Source of the DNA: Cognatishimia coralii
GTDB lineage: Bacteria; Pseudomonadota; Alphaproteobacteria; Rhodobacterales; Rhodobacteraceae
Reading direction: 5' to 3'
NCBI RefSeq assembly: GCF_037478305.1
Contig: NZ_JBBGAZ010000001.1
Coordinates: 124,001 to 188,000, forward strand
Length of the DNA stretch: 64,000 bases
Shown here piece by piece: positions 32,412 through 40,454 of this stretch (within the stretch, counting starts at the first letter, position 1; every line of letters starts with the position of its first letter). The notes beneath the pieces are model-generated. The model made no database searches. It was not told the origin of the DNA and saw nothing but the letters and a program-made list of their open reading frames with translations. The translations under genes were made by a program, and so were the position numbers.

Positions 32412-32575
32412 TTGCGACCCGCCAGAAGGAAGGCCGCCGCACCGGCCGCTGCGATCAGGGCAAGACCCATATTCAGATTCTCAAATCCATGCGGATGCAG
32501 ATGTGCACCGGAATGTGCCAAAGCAGGTGCTGCCAGAAAGAGCGTCGCGAATGTCGCGTAAGTGATTGTTTTCAT
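32408..32575 (-). CDS. 55-residue His-containing membrane protein between ureA and ureB (mini HupE/UreJ-like)
   Basis: A short gene encoding 55 residues: a signal-peptide-like start (MKTITYATFATLFLAAPALA), then AHSGAHLHPHGFENLNMG and one hydrophobic helix (LALIAAAGAAAFLLAG) ending RK. It overlaps ureB by ATGA and follows ureA after 10 bases, so it is an integral cistron. The placement of a His-rich stretch right after the signal peptide recalls the N-terminus of the nickel permease family HupE/UreJ (AHxGH), but only one helix follows. A role in periplasmic nickel capture is a guess. Its start codon was read from the minus strand at 32573-32575. Confidence 0.7.
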   Translation of the reverse strand: MKTITYATFATLFLAAPALAHSGAHLHPHGFENLNMGLALIAAAGAAAFLLAGRK

Positions 32576-32585
32576 GTGCCTGTCC

Positions 32586-32888
32586 TCAGCGAATAGGGTT
32601 GTGTACGGTCACCAGTTTGGTGCCATCGGGAAAGGTTGCCTCGACCTGAACCTCGTGGATCATCTCGGCGATGCCCTCCATGACTTGATCGCGGGTCACG
32701 ACTTCGGCACCGGCCTGCATCATGTCCGCTACCGAGCGTCCGTCGCGCGCGCCTTCGACCACCGCATCGGTGATCAAGGCTATGGCTTCGGGGTGGTTCA
32801 GTTTGACACCGCGCGCCAGTCGTTTGCGCGCCACTTCGGCAGCCATGGCCACCAGCAGTTTGTCTTTTTCCCGAGGGGTGAGTTGCAT
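32586..32888 (-). CDS. ureA: Urease gamma subunit
   Basis: Structural subunit of urease, 100 residues. It begins MQLTPREKDKLLVAMAAEVARKRLARG and shows LNHPEAIALITDAVVEGARDG (about 31-51) and ATFPDGTKLVTVHNPIR at the C-terminus, all diagnostic. It lies 3 bases after ureD on this strand. With ureB and ureC it builds the (alpha-beta-gamma)3 enzyme in the cytoplasm. Confidence 0.97.
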   Translation of the reverse strand: MQLTPREKDKLLVAMAAEVARKRLARGVKLNHPEAIALITDAVVEGARDGRSVADMMQAGAEVVTRDQVMEGIAEMIHEVQVEATFPDGTKLVTVHNPIR

Positions 32889-32891
32889 GTC

Positions 32892-33797
32892 TTATAGTCT
32901 CCAAGACGTAGGAAGCCCGTCGCCGGAAAGGCGATCGAGGATCGGCAAAAGGGGGCTGCGCAGAGTGTGGCTATCAGAGGCCACTAGGCGCAGGGCAAGA
33001 ACATCAGGGGCCAGAAGGCTCGCGCCTCCGGTCTGAGGAAGTAGGGCGCGGAGGGGTGCGAGATGGGCCTCAGCGTCGGGGGCCACGTAGAGTAGGCTGA
33101 CCATGGCACCTGCACGCGCCGCAACAGCGCGGCCGGTGAGTTGGGCGGCCACGTCTCTGGTCAGGTGCATGCCGTCAAAATAGAGCGGTGCCCCTTCGCG
33201 CGTCACACGGATTTTGTCTTTGAAGTCAACGTCATTCAGAATCTCACCCATGGCTGTGCGGCCAAAGATCATGGGTTCTACCATCAGGAACTTGGCATCC
33301 TCGGCCAGATCCACAGTCAGGCTACGATTAAGTCGCGCGCCTTCAAACAGGATCAACTCCTGAGGCAACCAATGCAATGACCCTCCAGAGGCCACGGACA
33401 GATGCGAGTCCATCCGCGCATTACCCTCTTTGGACCGATAGGCACGCTCGGCGGCCTGAGTGGTCAGGGTCAGGTGGCTGCCCGCGCCTGCAGAGGCCTC
33501 GATATCCAGCTGATCGCCGCCGGTCAGACCGCCGGAGGTATTGATCATGATCGCCTGCACCCCATGCCCGCGCGGGAACAGGGCCTTCATCGCGCCTGAC
33601 GTGCGGAATTTATCAATGCCCGACCCAGCCCCAACCACCTTACTCGAGAGGCTCAAAATACCTTGCGTACGCGGCACCGGCCCAATCGCTGTGGGCGGTG
33701 TCGGCGGCGTAGGCACGTCAAGATATGCAGGCGCAAGCGGGATGGCTGACCTCGGAACATTGGGTAAAACGAAAGATACCCTCCGAAATTTGGACAT
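32892..33797 (-). CDS. ureD: Urease accessory protein UreD
   Basis: Scaffold for nickel insertion into apourease, 301 residues from the ATG at 33795-33797 (MSKFRRVSFVLPNVPRSA). A TTG seven codons upstream is a possible alternative start. The conserved blocks LFPRGHGVQAIMINTSGGLTGGD (about 76-98), TTQAAERAYRS (about 113-123), and QELILFEGARLNR (about 146-158) are present. It is the first gene of the operon, so the operon promoter should lie in the region 33798-33910. No NtrC-type site could be recognised with confidence. Confidence 0.92.
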   Translation of the reverse strand: MSKFRRVSFVLPNVPRSAIPLAPAYLDVPTPPTPPTAIGPVPRTQGILSLSSKVVGAGSGIDKFRTSGAMKALFPRGHGVQAIMINTSGGLTGGDQLDIEASAGAGSHLTLTTQAAERAYRSKEGNARMDSHLSVASGGSLHWLPQELILFEGARLNRSLTVDLAEDAKFLMVEPMIFGRTAMGEILNDVDFKDKIRVTREGAPLYFDGMHLTRDVAAQLTGRAVAARAGAMVSLLYVAPDAEAHLAPLRALLPQTGGASLLAPDVLALRLVASDSHTLRSPLLPILDRLSGDGLPTSWRL

Positions 33798-33910
33798 TTT
33801 CAGATCGTACGAAAGCAAAATGCGGCGTCAGAACCGTTAACTTGCGTGAAAAATGCGCGTGCGCTTAAAAATTAAGCAAATCACATCCCGCCTGAAAAAA
33901 CAGCAGGCAG

Positions 33911-33938
33911 AAAAAAACGCGCCCCGAAGGACGCGTCA
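33911..33938 (-). terminator. Intrinsic terminator with UUCG loop after the short Hint gene
   Basis: Read on the minus strand: ACGCGTCC, loop TTCG, GGGCGCGT, then a run of seven T. The C-UUCG-G tetraloop makes the stem very stable. It lies 22 bases after the Hint-gene stop and separates it from the urease operon promoter region. Confidence 0.9.
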
Positions 33939-33960
33939 GTCACTGTTGGGGATAGTGAAG

Positions 33961-34590
33961 TTAATGCGTCCGCAGAAACACGGCTTCTCGTTTGTTGAGA
34001 GTGCGGCGGGCCGAGACAAACATGCCCAGGGTCTCGCGCTCGCGCAGTTCCGGAAAAATCTTGAAGATCTCGTCCTTTTGGGCGGTCTCAAGCGTGCCCA
34101 GCGAATAGTCACCGGGCTGAAAGCTTTCGGACCAGGCGCCATTGCCCAGAATGACTTCGTGGTGCTCAAAAAGAACGTGGTGATAGCCCACGCCGCCGAT
34201 ATTGACGCGTTTGACGCCCTTCTTGCCCAATAGATGCTTGGCGGCGACCAGTGTCTCGCGCTCATCAAAGACCAAAGCAGTGATGTCATTGGTGATCAGC
34301 ATACGGTGGTTCGGCGACACCAGAATATCGGTTTCAGGCGCGTTTGGTCCCAAAGCCCCCGCCTTAATCAGGATCGGGCGCAGATCTTCATTGCGGTCCA
34401 GATCCATTGACGAAAACTCACGATGACCTACCCAAGCGATTTCCTGAAGGCCATTGTCACGGGTGATGACTTTGTCACCGGGGCGCAGGGATTCGATAGA
34501 CCGGGTGCCCTTGCTGGTTGCGATCTGCGTACCTGTGGCAAAGCAAATCGGAGGCCACGTGGTGCTTTCACGGAGATCTTTGTCAGCCAT
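33961..34590 (-). CDS. Short Hint-domain protein
   Basis: A 209-residue protein that is almost only a Hint domain. After 15 residues comes CFATGTQIATSKGTRSIESL (about 16-35), then GDKVITRDNGLQEIAWVGHREF (about 38-59), VSPNHRMLITN (about 91-101), and a C-terminal VLFEHHEVILGNGAWSES. The last two blocks closely match those of the larger Hint protein in this window (VSRQHRMLVSS; LLFDRHEVIMAEGAPTES), so the two are paralogues sharing the C-terminal module. There is no signal peptide and no N-terminal effector domain. The ATG follows AGGTAGG. Function unknown. Confidence 0.8.
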   Translation of the reverse strand: MADKDLRESTTWPPICFATGTQIATSKGTRSIESLRPGDKVITRDNGLQEIAWVGHREFSSMDLDRNEDLRPILIKAGALGPNAPETDILVSPNHRMLITNDITALVFDERETLVAAKHLLGKKGVKRVNIGGVGYHHVLFEHHEVILGNGAWSESFQPGDYSLGTLETAQKDEIFKIFPELRERETLGMFVSARRTLNKREAVFLRTH

Positions 34591-35175
34591 TGTCGTGCCT
34601 ACCTTTCACCTGACCTCGGGGGCTTGAGGTCGATTTACTCAGACTTGGGGCGCTTGGACGTCCCAGCGCGAAGATGCGATGACTGGCGGACCAGTATGTG
34701 CAGCGGCATCGCGCTCGCGCGTTCTTGGGATCAGGTTAGGGGCGAAAGCGCGTTTCCCAAATGGGCAAGTCATCGGTTTTGCCTGCCAAATGACGGGTTT
34801 CTGCCCAAGTTTGGCCATATTTGCTTCGCGAGAATTTCGGTTTTGTTTCCAAGGGTTGGACAATTTCACTCGCATTGGGGGTGGTGAAACACGTTCTTGG
34901 CGAAACTCTACTTAGAAATGGAAACAATTCATTTGAATCTAGGGGGCGAGCGTTCCGCGTAAGGACTTAGTTAACTATATTTGGCTGATTGTTGCTGGCT
35001 TCATGGCAGTGCTGGGTTTTGGGTTTCATTGTTCACGAATTAGCGTTCCTAGGCCGCCACCATACGGGATGAGCCGCGCGTTTGATTCGAAGCTTTCCCT
35101 GATCTCTCTTGTCTGAGACCCGACACAGGTGTAACCCCGATCGTTGAACCGGCATCAGCTATTCAGAGGCAAACC
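34591..35175. other. 585-base region without a gene, between divergent Hint and dusA genes
   Basis: Contains no reading frame with convincing composition or start. It is locally AT-rich, notably 34900-35040. Several short inverted pairs occur (CCCAAATGGG near 34757; CCAAA/TTTGG near 34790-34813). It must hold both divergent promoters; the length leaves room for a small RNA or a regulatory site, but nothing specific can be supported. Confidence 0.4.
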
Positions 35176-36183
35176 GTGACCCACCCCGATCTCTCAAAGT
35201 CTGCGCGGCTCTCTGTGGCCCCGATGATGGATTGGACGGATCGTCATTGCCGCTATCTGCATCGTCTCTTATCGCGCGGAACGTTGCTTTACACAGAAAT
35301 GGTCACCGCACCCGCTTTGGTGCGGGGTGGGGCGCTGCATCTCTTGGACTATTCGCCAGAGGAGCACCCGGTTGCGTTGCAATTAGGCGGATCTGATCCG
35401 GCAGAACTGGCCAAGGCTGCAAAATTGGGCGCAGATGTGGGCTATGATGAGATCAATTTGAACGTTGGCTGCCCGTCGGATCGCGTCCAATCGGGCACCT
35501 TTGGCGCGGTTCTGATGCGCCAGCCTGACTTGGTCGCAGATTGTGTTGCCGCGATGCAGGATGCTGTGGACGTTGAGGTCACGGTGAAATGCCGGATCGG
35601 CGTGGATGATCAAGAGCCAGAAAAGATCCTGCCGCAGTTTCTGGAAACCGTTGCGACGCGGGGAATCACGCGTTTCACGATCCACGCGCGCAAGGCCTGG
35701 CTGCAGGGGCTCTCGCCGAAAGAAAATCGGGATATCCCGCCGCTGGACTACCCGCTTGTCCATCGCATGAAAGCGCAGTTCCCAGAGTTGCATCTGTCGA
35801 TCAACGGCGGCATTGCAACGCTGGATGAGGCGCTTTTGCATCTGGAGGCAGGGCTGGATGGCGTCATGATCGGGCGCGCGGCTTATCACAACCCGTCCGA
35901 CATTCTGGTGGAGGCCGACACGCGCATCTATGGCACGGATCACCAGATCACATCCCAAGACGCCGTGCGCGCCATGTTGCCTTATATCGAAAGCCACCTA
36001 AGTTCTGGCGGGCGGCTGCATCAGGTCACGCGCCATATGTTGGGCCTGTTCGCGGGTCGTCCTGGCGCGCGTTTGTGGCGGCGGGTGTTGTCTGAAGGCG
36101 CAAGCAAAGCGGGCGCAGGTCCAGAGCTGGTCCTAGACGCCCTAAGCCACGTCGAAAACGCCGCCCTCGCGGTAGGAGAGTAG
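35176..36183 (+). CDS. dusA: tRNA-dihydrouridine synthase A
   Basis: FMN-dependent enzyme that reduces uridines in the tRNA D-loop, 335 residues. It starts with GTG at 35176 behind AGAGGC. Diagnostic motifs are SVAPMMDWTDRHCRYLHR (about 12-29), LLYTEMVTAPALVRG, LNVGCPSDRVQSGTFGA (about 95-111, with the catalytic Cys), VTVKCRIGVDD and the DusA-specific FTIHARKAWLQGLSPKENRDIPPLDY. The TauE-type gene begins one base after its stop, so the two form one unit. Confidence 0.96.
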   Translation: MTHPDLSKSARLSVAPMMDWTDRHCRYLHRLLSRGTLLYTEMVTAPALVRGGALHLLDYSPEEHPVALQLGGSDPAELAKAAKLGADVGYDEINLNVGCPSDRVQSGTFGAVLMRQPDLVADCVAAMQDAVDVEVTVKCRIGVDDQEPEKILPQFLETVATRGITRFTIHARKAWLQGLSPKENRDIPPLDYPLVHRMKAQFPELHLSINGGIATLDEALLHLEAGLDGVMIGRAAYHNPSDILVEADTRIYGTDHQITSQDAVRAMLPYIESHLSSGGRLHQVTRHMLGLFAGRPGARLWRRVLSEGASKAGAGPELVLDALSHVENAALAVGE

Positions 36184-36184
36184 A

Positions 36185-37009
36185 ATGCCAGAGATGAGTT
36201 TACTATTGCCCTTGCTGGCCTTCCTGCTTGCCATCGGAGCCTTTGCCGGCGTGCTCGCAGGTCTCTTGGGCGTCGGCGGTGGCATCGTTCTGGTGCCTGC
36301 GTTTTTCTATAGCTTTCAGGTGCTTGGCTATGAAGGGCCGCAGTTGATGCAGGTCTGCCTCGCGACCTCTTTGGCGACGATTGTCGTGACCTCTGTGCGC
36401 TCTGTTTTGAGCCACAACAAGAAAGGCGCGGTGGATTGGGAGATCCTCAAAAGCTGGGCGCCGGGCATTGCAATTGGCGCTGTTGTTGGCGTGGCTGTGG
36501 CGTCAAATCTGCGGTCTGATGTGTTGCAGGGAATCTTTGGCGTGCTCGCGATGATCGTCGGGCTTTATATGGGGTTTGGCCGGTCTGAATGGCGTTTGGG
36601 TCCTGAAATGCCTAAGGGGCCGCGCCGCGCGGTCATGAGCCCCTCGGTTGGCTTTCTGTCGGTTTTGATGGGTATTGGCGGCGGCAGTTTCGGCGTGCCG
36701 CTTATGTCTCTGCACAACGTGCCAATTCACCGCGCGGTGGCGACGGCAGCGGGCTTTGGCCTTGTGATCGCAGTGCCGGGCGTTATCGGTTTTCTGATGC
36801 TCGAGGTCGATCCGGCCTCTAGACCGCCATTCTCCATCGGCGCGGTAAACCTCATCGCCTTTGCTATCATCGTGGCCATGACACTGATCACCGCGCCTTG
36901 GGGCGTGAAGCTGGCCCATAGCTTGGATCCTAAGCCGTTGAAACGCGTGTTTGCTGTTTTCCTTGTGCTTGTTTCCATCAACATGCTGCGGCGAAGCTTT
37001 GGGTTCTGA
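36185..37009 (+). CDS. TauE/SafE-family sulfite/organosulfur exporter-type permease
   Basis: A 274-residue polytopic membrane protein with eight or so hydrophobic segments and the two repeated glycine motifs of the TauE/SafE family: FAGVLAGLLGVGGGIVLVPAFF (about 20-41) and SVLMGIGGGSFGVPLMS (about 158-174). The family exports sulfite, sulfoacetate or similar anions in taurine-type metabolism, but members also have other substrates and no sulfonate genes are nearby. A GGAG ribosome-binding site precedes the ATG. It follows dusA by one base. Confidence 0.9.
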   Translation: MPEMSLLLPLLAFLLAIGAFAGVLAGLLGVGGGIVLVPAFFYSFQVLGYEGPQLMQVCLATSLATIVVTSVRSVLSHNKKGAVDWEILKSWAPGIAIGAVVGVAVASNLRSDVLQGIFGVLAMIVGLYMGFGRSEWRLGPEMPKGPRRAVMSPSVGFLSVLMGIGGGSFGVPLMSLHNVPIHRAVATAAGFGLVIAVPGVIGFLMLEVDPASRPPFSIGAVNLIAFAIIVAMTLITAPWGVKLAHSLDPKPLKRVFAVFLVLVSINMLRRSFGF

Positions 37010-37799
37010 TCTTAGCCCACAAGACCAATTCGCGCAGCGCGGTTGGCTGCGGTTTCCCTATGATCCTCAGTTGGCGGTTTGGGCCACAGCGGCCCGTCGC
37101 GCGGGGCAAGCGGCAGCGCAGGATCCCAAGCACGTGCACTGGTGGCAATGCGGCGACACGTGGTTCGTTGGGGTCGATGTGCTTGAAAATGATACCGCTG
37201 GAGCGATCAACGGCGTCGCCCTGGGCGAGACATTGCTACAGCACCTCAGCACCCTCTTCGGGGATCTTCCGGATTTCCACCCCGCGCAGGTTTCGATCAT
37301 CACTCCCGGTTACCCTAAGCCCCGAGAGGGAGAGACTGAGGCCGCCTTCGGCTATCGTCTAAAACGCGATGCGGCCCATGTGGACGGGCTGCGCTTGAAC
37401 AGAGACACCGGTGCGCGCGTCTGCGACGAATATCATCAGTTCATTCTTGGTCTGCCCTTGAACGAGGCCAGCGCCACCGCGAGTCCGATGGTTCTCTGGG
37501 ATGGCAGCCACCACATCATGCAGCGCGCTTTGGCGGCCGCATTGGCCGAGCATCCGCGCGCCGATTGGGCCAAGGCCGACATTTCCGAACCCTATAAAGC
37601 CGCGCGGCGTGAGGTGTTTGAGACATGCGCCCGCATCGAACTCGCGGCCAGACCCGGCGAAGCCTATGTGATCCACCGCCACCTTTTGCATGGTGTCGCA
37701 CCTTGGGGGCAAGGTGCAACGGCCGATCCGGAAGGGCGTATGATTGCCTATTTTCGTCCCGAGATGGTCGGCGGACTCGGTGACTGGATTACATTCTAA
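36999..37799 (+). CDS. Putative Fe(II)/2-oxoglutarate-dependent oxygenase (PhyH-like)
   Basis: About 266 residues from a TTG at 36999; an in-frame ATG at 36951 would add 16 residues encoded inside the last helix of the upstream gene. The facial triad pattern is visible: HVDG (His and Asp) about 110 residues in, and HRHLLHGVAPWG (distal His) about 220, followed by an arginine in GRMIAYFRPE that could bind 2-oxoglutarate. FILGLPLNEASATASPMVLWDGSHHIM between them has the beta-strand pattern of the phytanoyl-CoA dioxygenase group. It overlaps the permease gene and is probably coupled to it. The substrate is unknown. Confidence 0.65.
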   Translation: MGSDLSPQDQFAQRGWLRFPYDPQLAVWATAARRAGQAAAQDPKHVHWWQCGDTWFVGVDVLENDTAGAINGVALGETLLQHLSTLFGDLPDFHPAQVSIITPGYPKPREGETEAAFGYRLKRDAAHVDGLRLNRDTGARVCDEYHQFILGLPLNEASATASPMVLWDGSHHIMQRALAAALAEHPRADWAKADISEPYKAARREVFETCARIELAARPGEAYVIHRHLLHGVAPWGQGATADPEGRMIAYFRPEMVGGLGDWITF

Positions 37800-37968
37800 A
37801 AATTATATATTTTCAGGGCTTTAGGCCGATTGTCGCGTGCCACGGAACAGTTTCCGGCGGTACCCATTGAGTGTTTCCATTTCACAGGCCGCTTTGAGGC
37901 CAAAATTTGTCTTTTGTTAATAATTGCGGCGATTTCGAGGCAGTGGCGTTTTATTAACGAGGATTATC

Positions 37969-38925
37969 ATGCACCACATTATGTACTTATTGTGCTGCCT
38001 CACTGTGGGCGCAGGGCTTTTCTTTCTGGTTGATTTCGTAAGTGATGAAATCTCGGACAACAATGACGACGACACCGGCAGCGGTGACGACGACATGCCA
38101 ATTGATGACGGCACAGGGGATGGTGACGACGGCATGGATGATGACATGGGCGGCGACGACGGCATGGATGATGATATGGGCGACGACACAGGAGACGGTG
38201 GCGACGACGATGGTGGTGATGGCGGGGACGACCATGACGACATCACTATCGTGCCGGGCACTGACGGCGACGACACGCTTCAGGGCGGCGCGGGTAACGA
38301 TCAGTTGCAAGGTGGGCTTGGCAACGATGTGCTCTTTGGCGGCGACTCTGACGACTCGCTCTTTGGGGCACGTGGTCAGGACTCACTTTATGGCGAAGGT
38401 GGTCAGGATCACCTCTATGGCGGTGTTGGCAACGACCTCTTGGACGGCGGCACCGAGGGCGACACGCTCGTGGGCGGTCTTGGCGAGGACACAATGATGG
38501 GCGGCGCAGGGGATGACGTGCTCGTCGGCTTCATGGACTCGCGGATCGATGACGTCAAAGACGCCTCAGACCTTCTGGATCGAGACATCTTGGATGGTGG
38601 CGATGGTATGGACCGTCTGCTCATGGGCAGCGGAGATACGGCCACAGGTGGCGCGGATGCGGATGTCTTTGTGACTGGTTCTTATGTCGACGCGGCTAAT
38701 GTGCCTGTGGTCACGGACTTCACTCCGGGCGAAGACGTGCTTGAGGTCGAGATCCTGCCGGGGGCTGATTACACAATCAGCGTAGAGCCTGCGTCCTCTG
38801 CAGGAGGCTCTGTGATCCTTCTGGATGGGGTGCCCGTGGCACGGCTGAATGTCGCCCCGACAGATATCACTGCAACGAATGTGGTGGCCGTTGAGAATCC
38901 AAATCTCACCTCGGACGCGGCCTAA
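37969..38925 (+). CDS. Membrane-anchored acidic RTX-like calcium-binding protein 1
   Basis: A 318-residue protein. A short N-terminal hydrophobic helix (MYLLCCLTVGAGLFFLVDFV) is followed by an acidic Asp/Gly/Met linker (about 24-96) and then nine-residue RTX calcium-binding repeats of the GGxGxDxLx type (about 97-190, e.g. GGAGNDQLQ, GGVGNDLLD). A C-terminal beta domain follows with GSGDTATGGADADVFVTGSYVD and VVTDFTPGEDVLEVEI, as in serralysin-type secreted proteins. Unlike usual RTX proteins it has an N-terminal anchor and is small. The linker contains a 30-base tandem duplication. The ATG at 37969 follows GAGG. It is a paralogue of the next gene. Function unknown. Confidence 0.8.
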   Translation: MHHIMYLLCCLTVGAGLFFLVDFVSDEISDNNDDDTGSGDDDMPIDDGTGDGDDGMDDDMGGDDGMDDDMGDDTGDGGDDDGGDGGDDHDDITIVPGTDGDDTLQGGAGNDQLQGGLGNDVLFGGDSDDSLFGARGQDSLYGEGGQDHLYGGVGNDLLDGGTEGDTLVGGLGEDTMMGGAGDDVLVGFMDSRIDDVKDASDLLDRDILDGGDGMDRLLMGSGDTATGGADADVFVTGSYVDAANVPVVTDFTPGEDVLEVEILPGADYTISVEPASSAGGSVILLDGVPVARLNVAPTDITATNVVAVENPNLTSDAA

Positions 38926-39299
38926 CCATGCGTGGCCGAATTTGTTGGAATTTGTAAAGAAATCCGCAAATTCGGCCAAAATACACACGTTTAGCGTGTA
39001 AATATGTGGATGATGTAAAAGAATGCTGTGGGCCGATGGCCCGCTTTCGCATGTGCTGAGGCGCTGAGATCAGCGTTTTTCAGCGCATGTCATGCCTCTG
39101 CCTCGACCTTTATACATCAGAGTTAACATATCATTTCTGCATTCCCGAAACTTGGTGGTGCATTGTTCGCCTCAGGTAAACAGTTCGCCGACGAGCCGTC
39201 ATTCGTTTCATCACTCTGCATCGAATTCGCCAAAAGCTTGCAGGACTGCCGAAAGTAAGGTGAAACCTATCCAAAGGCATATTTTAGAAAGAGATTGCT
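38926..39299. other. 374-base intergenic region between the two RTX-like genes
   Basis: No gene seen. It contains a perfect 11-bp inverted repeat (GGCCGAATTTG at 38934-38944 and CAAATTCGGCC at 38967-38977) just after the stop, ACACG/CGTGT around 38990, GGGCC-GAT-GGCCC near 39030-39042, and CGCTGA/TCAGCG followed by TTTTT at 39062-39080, which is the best terminator candidate. The rest (39100-39290) is likely the promoter region of the second RTX-like gene. Confidence 0.5.
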
Positions 39300-40130
39300 A
39301 TGGAGCTTTTGGTATTGCTCGGCCTCGTGGCCGTAGGTGTTACGCTATCCTCTCTTGTTGATTTTGGAAGCGACGAAGAAGAAACGATCACCCGGACTGA
39401 TGGAACAGAGGGCGATGATAGGCTCACCGGCGGAGACGGCCGGGATCTGCTTCTTGGCGCTGCGGGTGCAGACATTCTGGACGGCGGCGCAGGCAATGAC
39501 CAACTGGAGGGCGGCATTGGCGACGACCTTTTGCGGGGTGGTGCAGGCGATGACGTGCTTTTGGCGGCACGCGGTGAGGATACTCTGTTTGGTGGAGATG
39601 GCGTGGACCTGCTGTACGGTGGCGTCGGCGATGATTCCTTGTCCGGTGATGCCGGTGATGCCGGTGATGACCTCCTAGAAGGAGGGCGGGGCGCGGATAC
39701 TCTAAATGGAGGAGCCGGAAGTGACCTCTTGTGGGGGATTCTCGATTCTAGTCGCGCCGATGATGTGATTGATGCAACCGACATCGTAGATGCGGATCGC
39801 CTAGAGGGCGGTGCTGGAAGTGATCTTCTATTCCTGGGCAGTGGAGACGTCGCAAATGGCGGAGCCGATCGCGATGCTTTCCTAACTGGGGTTTACGTCG
39901 ATGGCTCAGCACCGCCGGTGATTGAAGACTTTGTTCCCGGTGAAGATATTCTGGCCATTCAAGTCCCAACAGCGGCAACTGTGAGCGTGGCTATCACCAC
40001 TGACGCTGGTGCGGCCGTCGTGAGCGCCAACGGACAGGTTGTCGCTCGTCTTGATGGGGCTGCTGGAACCGTGACTCTTGCTGATATCCGCGTTGTTGAA
40101 AACGAAGCTATCCAGTCAATTGTGGCTTAA
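39300..40130 (+). CDS. Membrane-anchored acidic RTX-like calcium-binding protein 2
   Basis: A 276-residue paralogue of the preceding RTX-like protein. It has the same order: an N-terminal helix (MELLVLLGLVAVGVTLSSLVDFG), a short acidic linker, RTX nonapeptide repeats (GGAGNDQLE, GGIGDDLLR, GGAGDDVLL, GGVGDDSLS; about 35-140), then LDSSRADDVIDATDIVDAD, GSGDVANGGADRDAFLTGVYVD and VIEDFVPGEDILAI. It lacks the long Asp/Met linker of protein 1 but has extra repeats. The two share the distinctive SSLVDFGSDE/LVDFVSDE junction after the helix. The ribosome-binding site is weak (AAAGAGA). Location is probably the periplasmic face of the inner membrane. Confidence 0.8.
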   Translation: MELLVLLGLVAVGVTLSSLVDFGSDEEETITRTDGTEGDDRLTGGDGRDLLLGAAGADILDGGAGNDQLEGGIGDDLLRGGAGDDVLLAARGEDTLFGGDGVDLLYGGVGDDSLSGDAGDAGDDLLEGGRGADTLNGGAGSDLLWGILDSSRADDVIDATDIVDADRLEGGAGSDLLFLGSGDVANGGADRDAFLTGVYVDGSAPPVIEDFVPGEDILAIQVPTAATVSVAITTDAGAAVVSANGQVVARLDGAAGTVTLADIRVVENEAIQSIVA

Positions 40131-40205
40131 GTTCTTGAAAATGTTTAAAATATAGAACGCACGCGTGGAGCCGGTTTCACGTTATACTTGGCTCTTGCCT
40201 GTGCT

Positions 40206-40439
40206 TCACTTAAGCCGCGCCGCGCGTCCACCGCGGCGTTTTTTCAGCCGGGGCGCGCGATCTGGCAGCTCTGCCATGATCTCGGCGCGTTCATCGTCCG
40301 AAAATTTCGACCAGGCGCCAATCTCGTCGATAGACCGATAGCAACCGGTGCAAATCCGTTCCGTCGGATGGATCACGCAGATCTGAATACAAGGGCTGTC
40401 AATTTCGTTGCGTTTCCAGACCCGAGATTTCTCGTTCAT
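40206..40439 (-). CDS. DUF1289-family small Cys-containing protein
   Basis: A 77-residue basic protein with four Cys arranged SPCIQICVIHPTERICTGCYRS (about 15-36), the DUF1289 signature, followed by IDEIGAWSKFSDDERAEIM and a highly basic C-terminus (RLKKRRGGRAARLK). The Cys set may bind zinc or an Fe-S cluster. It lies 15 bases after the ruvX gene on the same strand, an arrangement typical of Rhodobacterales. The exact function is not known. Confidence 0.88.
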   Translation of the reverse strand: MNEKSRVWKRNEIDSPCIQICVIHPTERICTGCYRSIDEIGAWSKFSDDERAEIMAELPDRAPRLKKRRGGRAARLK

Positions 40440-40454
40440 TAGGGCATTCCCATC

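Noticed and set aside
34639..34875. 78-codon minus-strand frame in the gap before dusA
   Set aside because: No ribosome-binding site, no recognisable domain and atypical composition for this genome.
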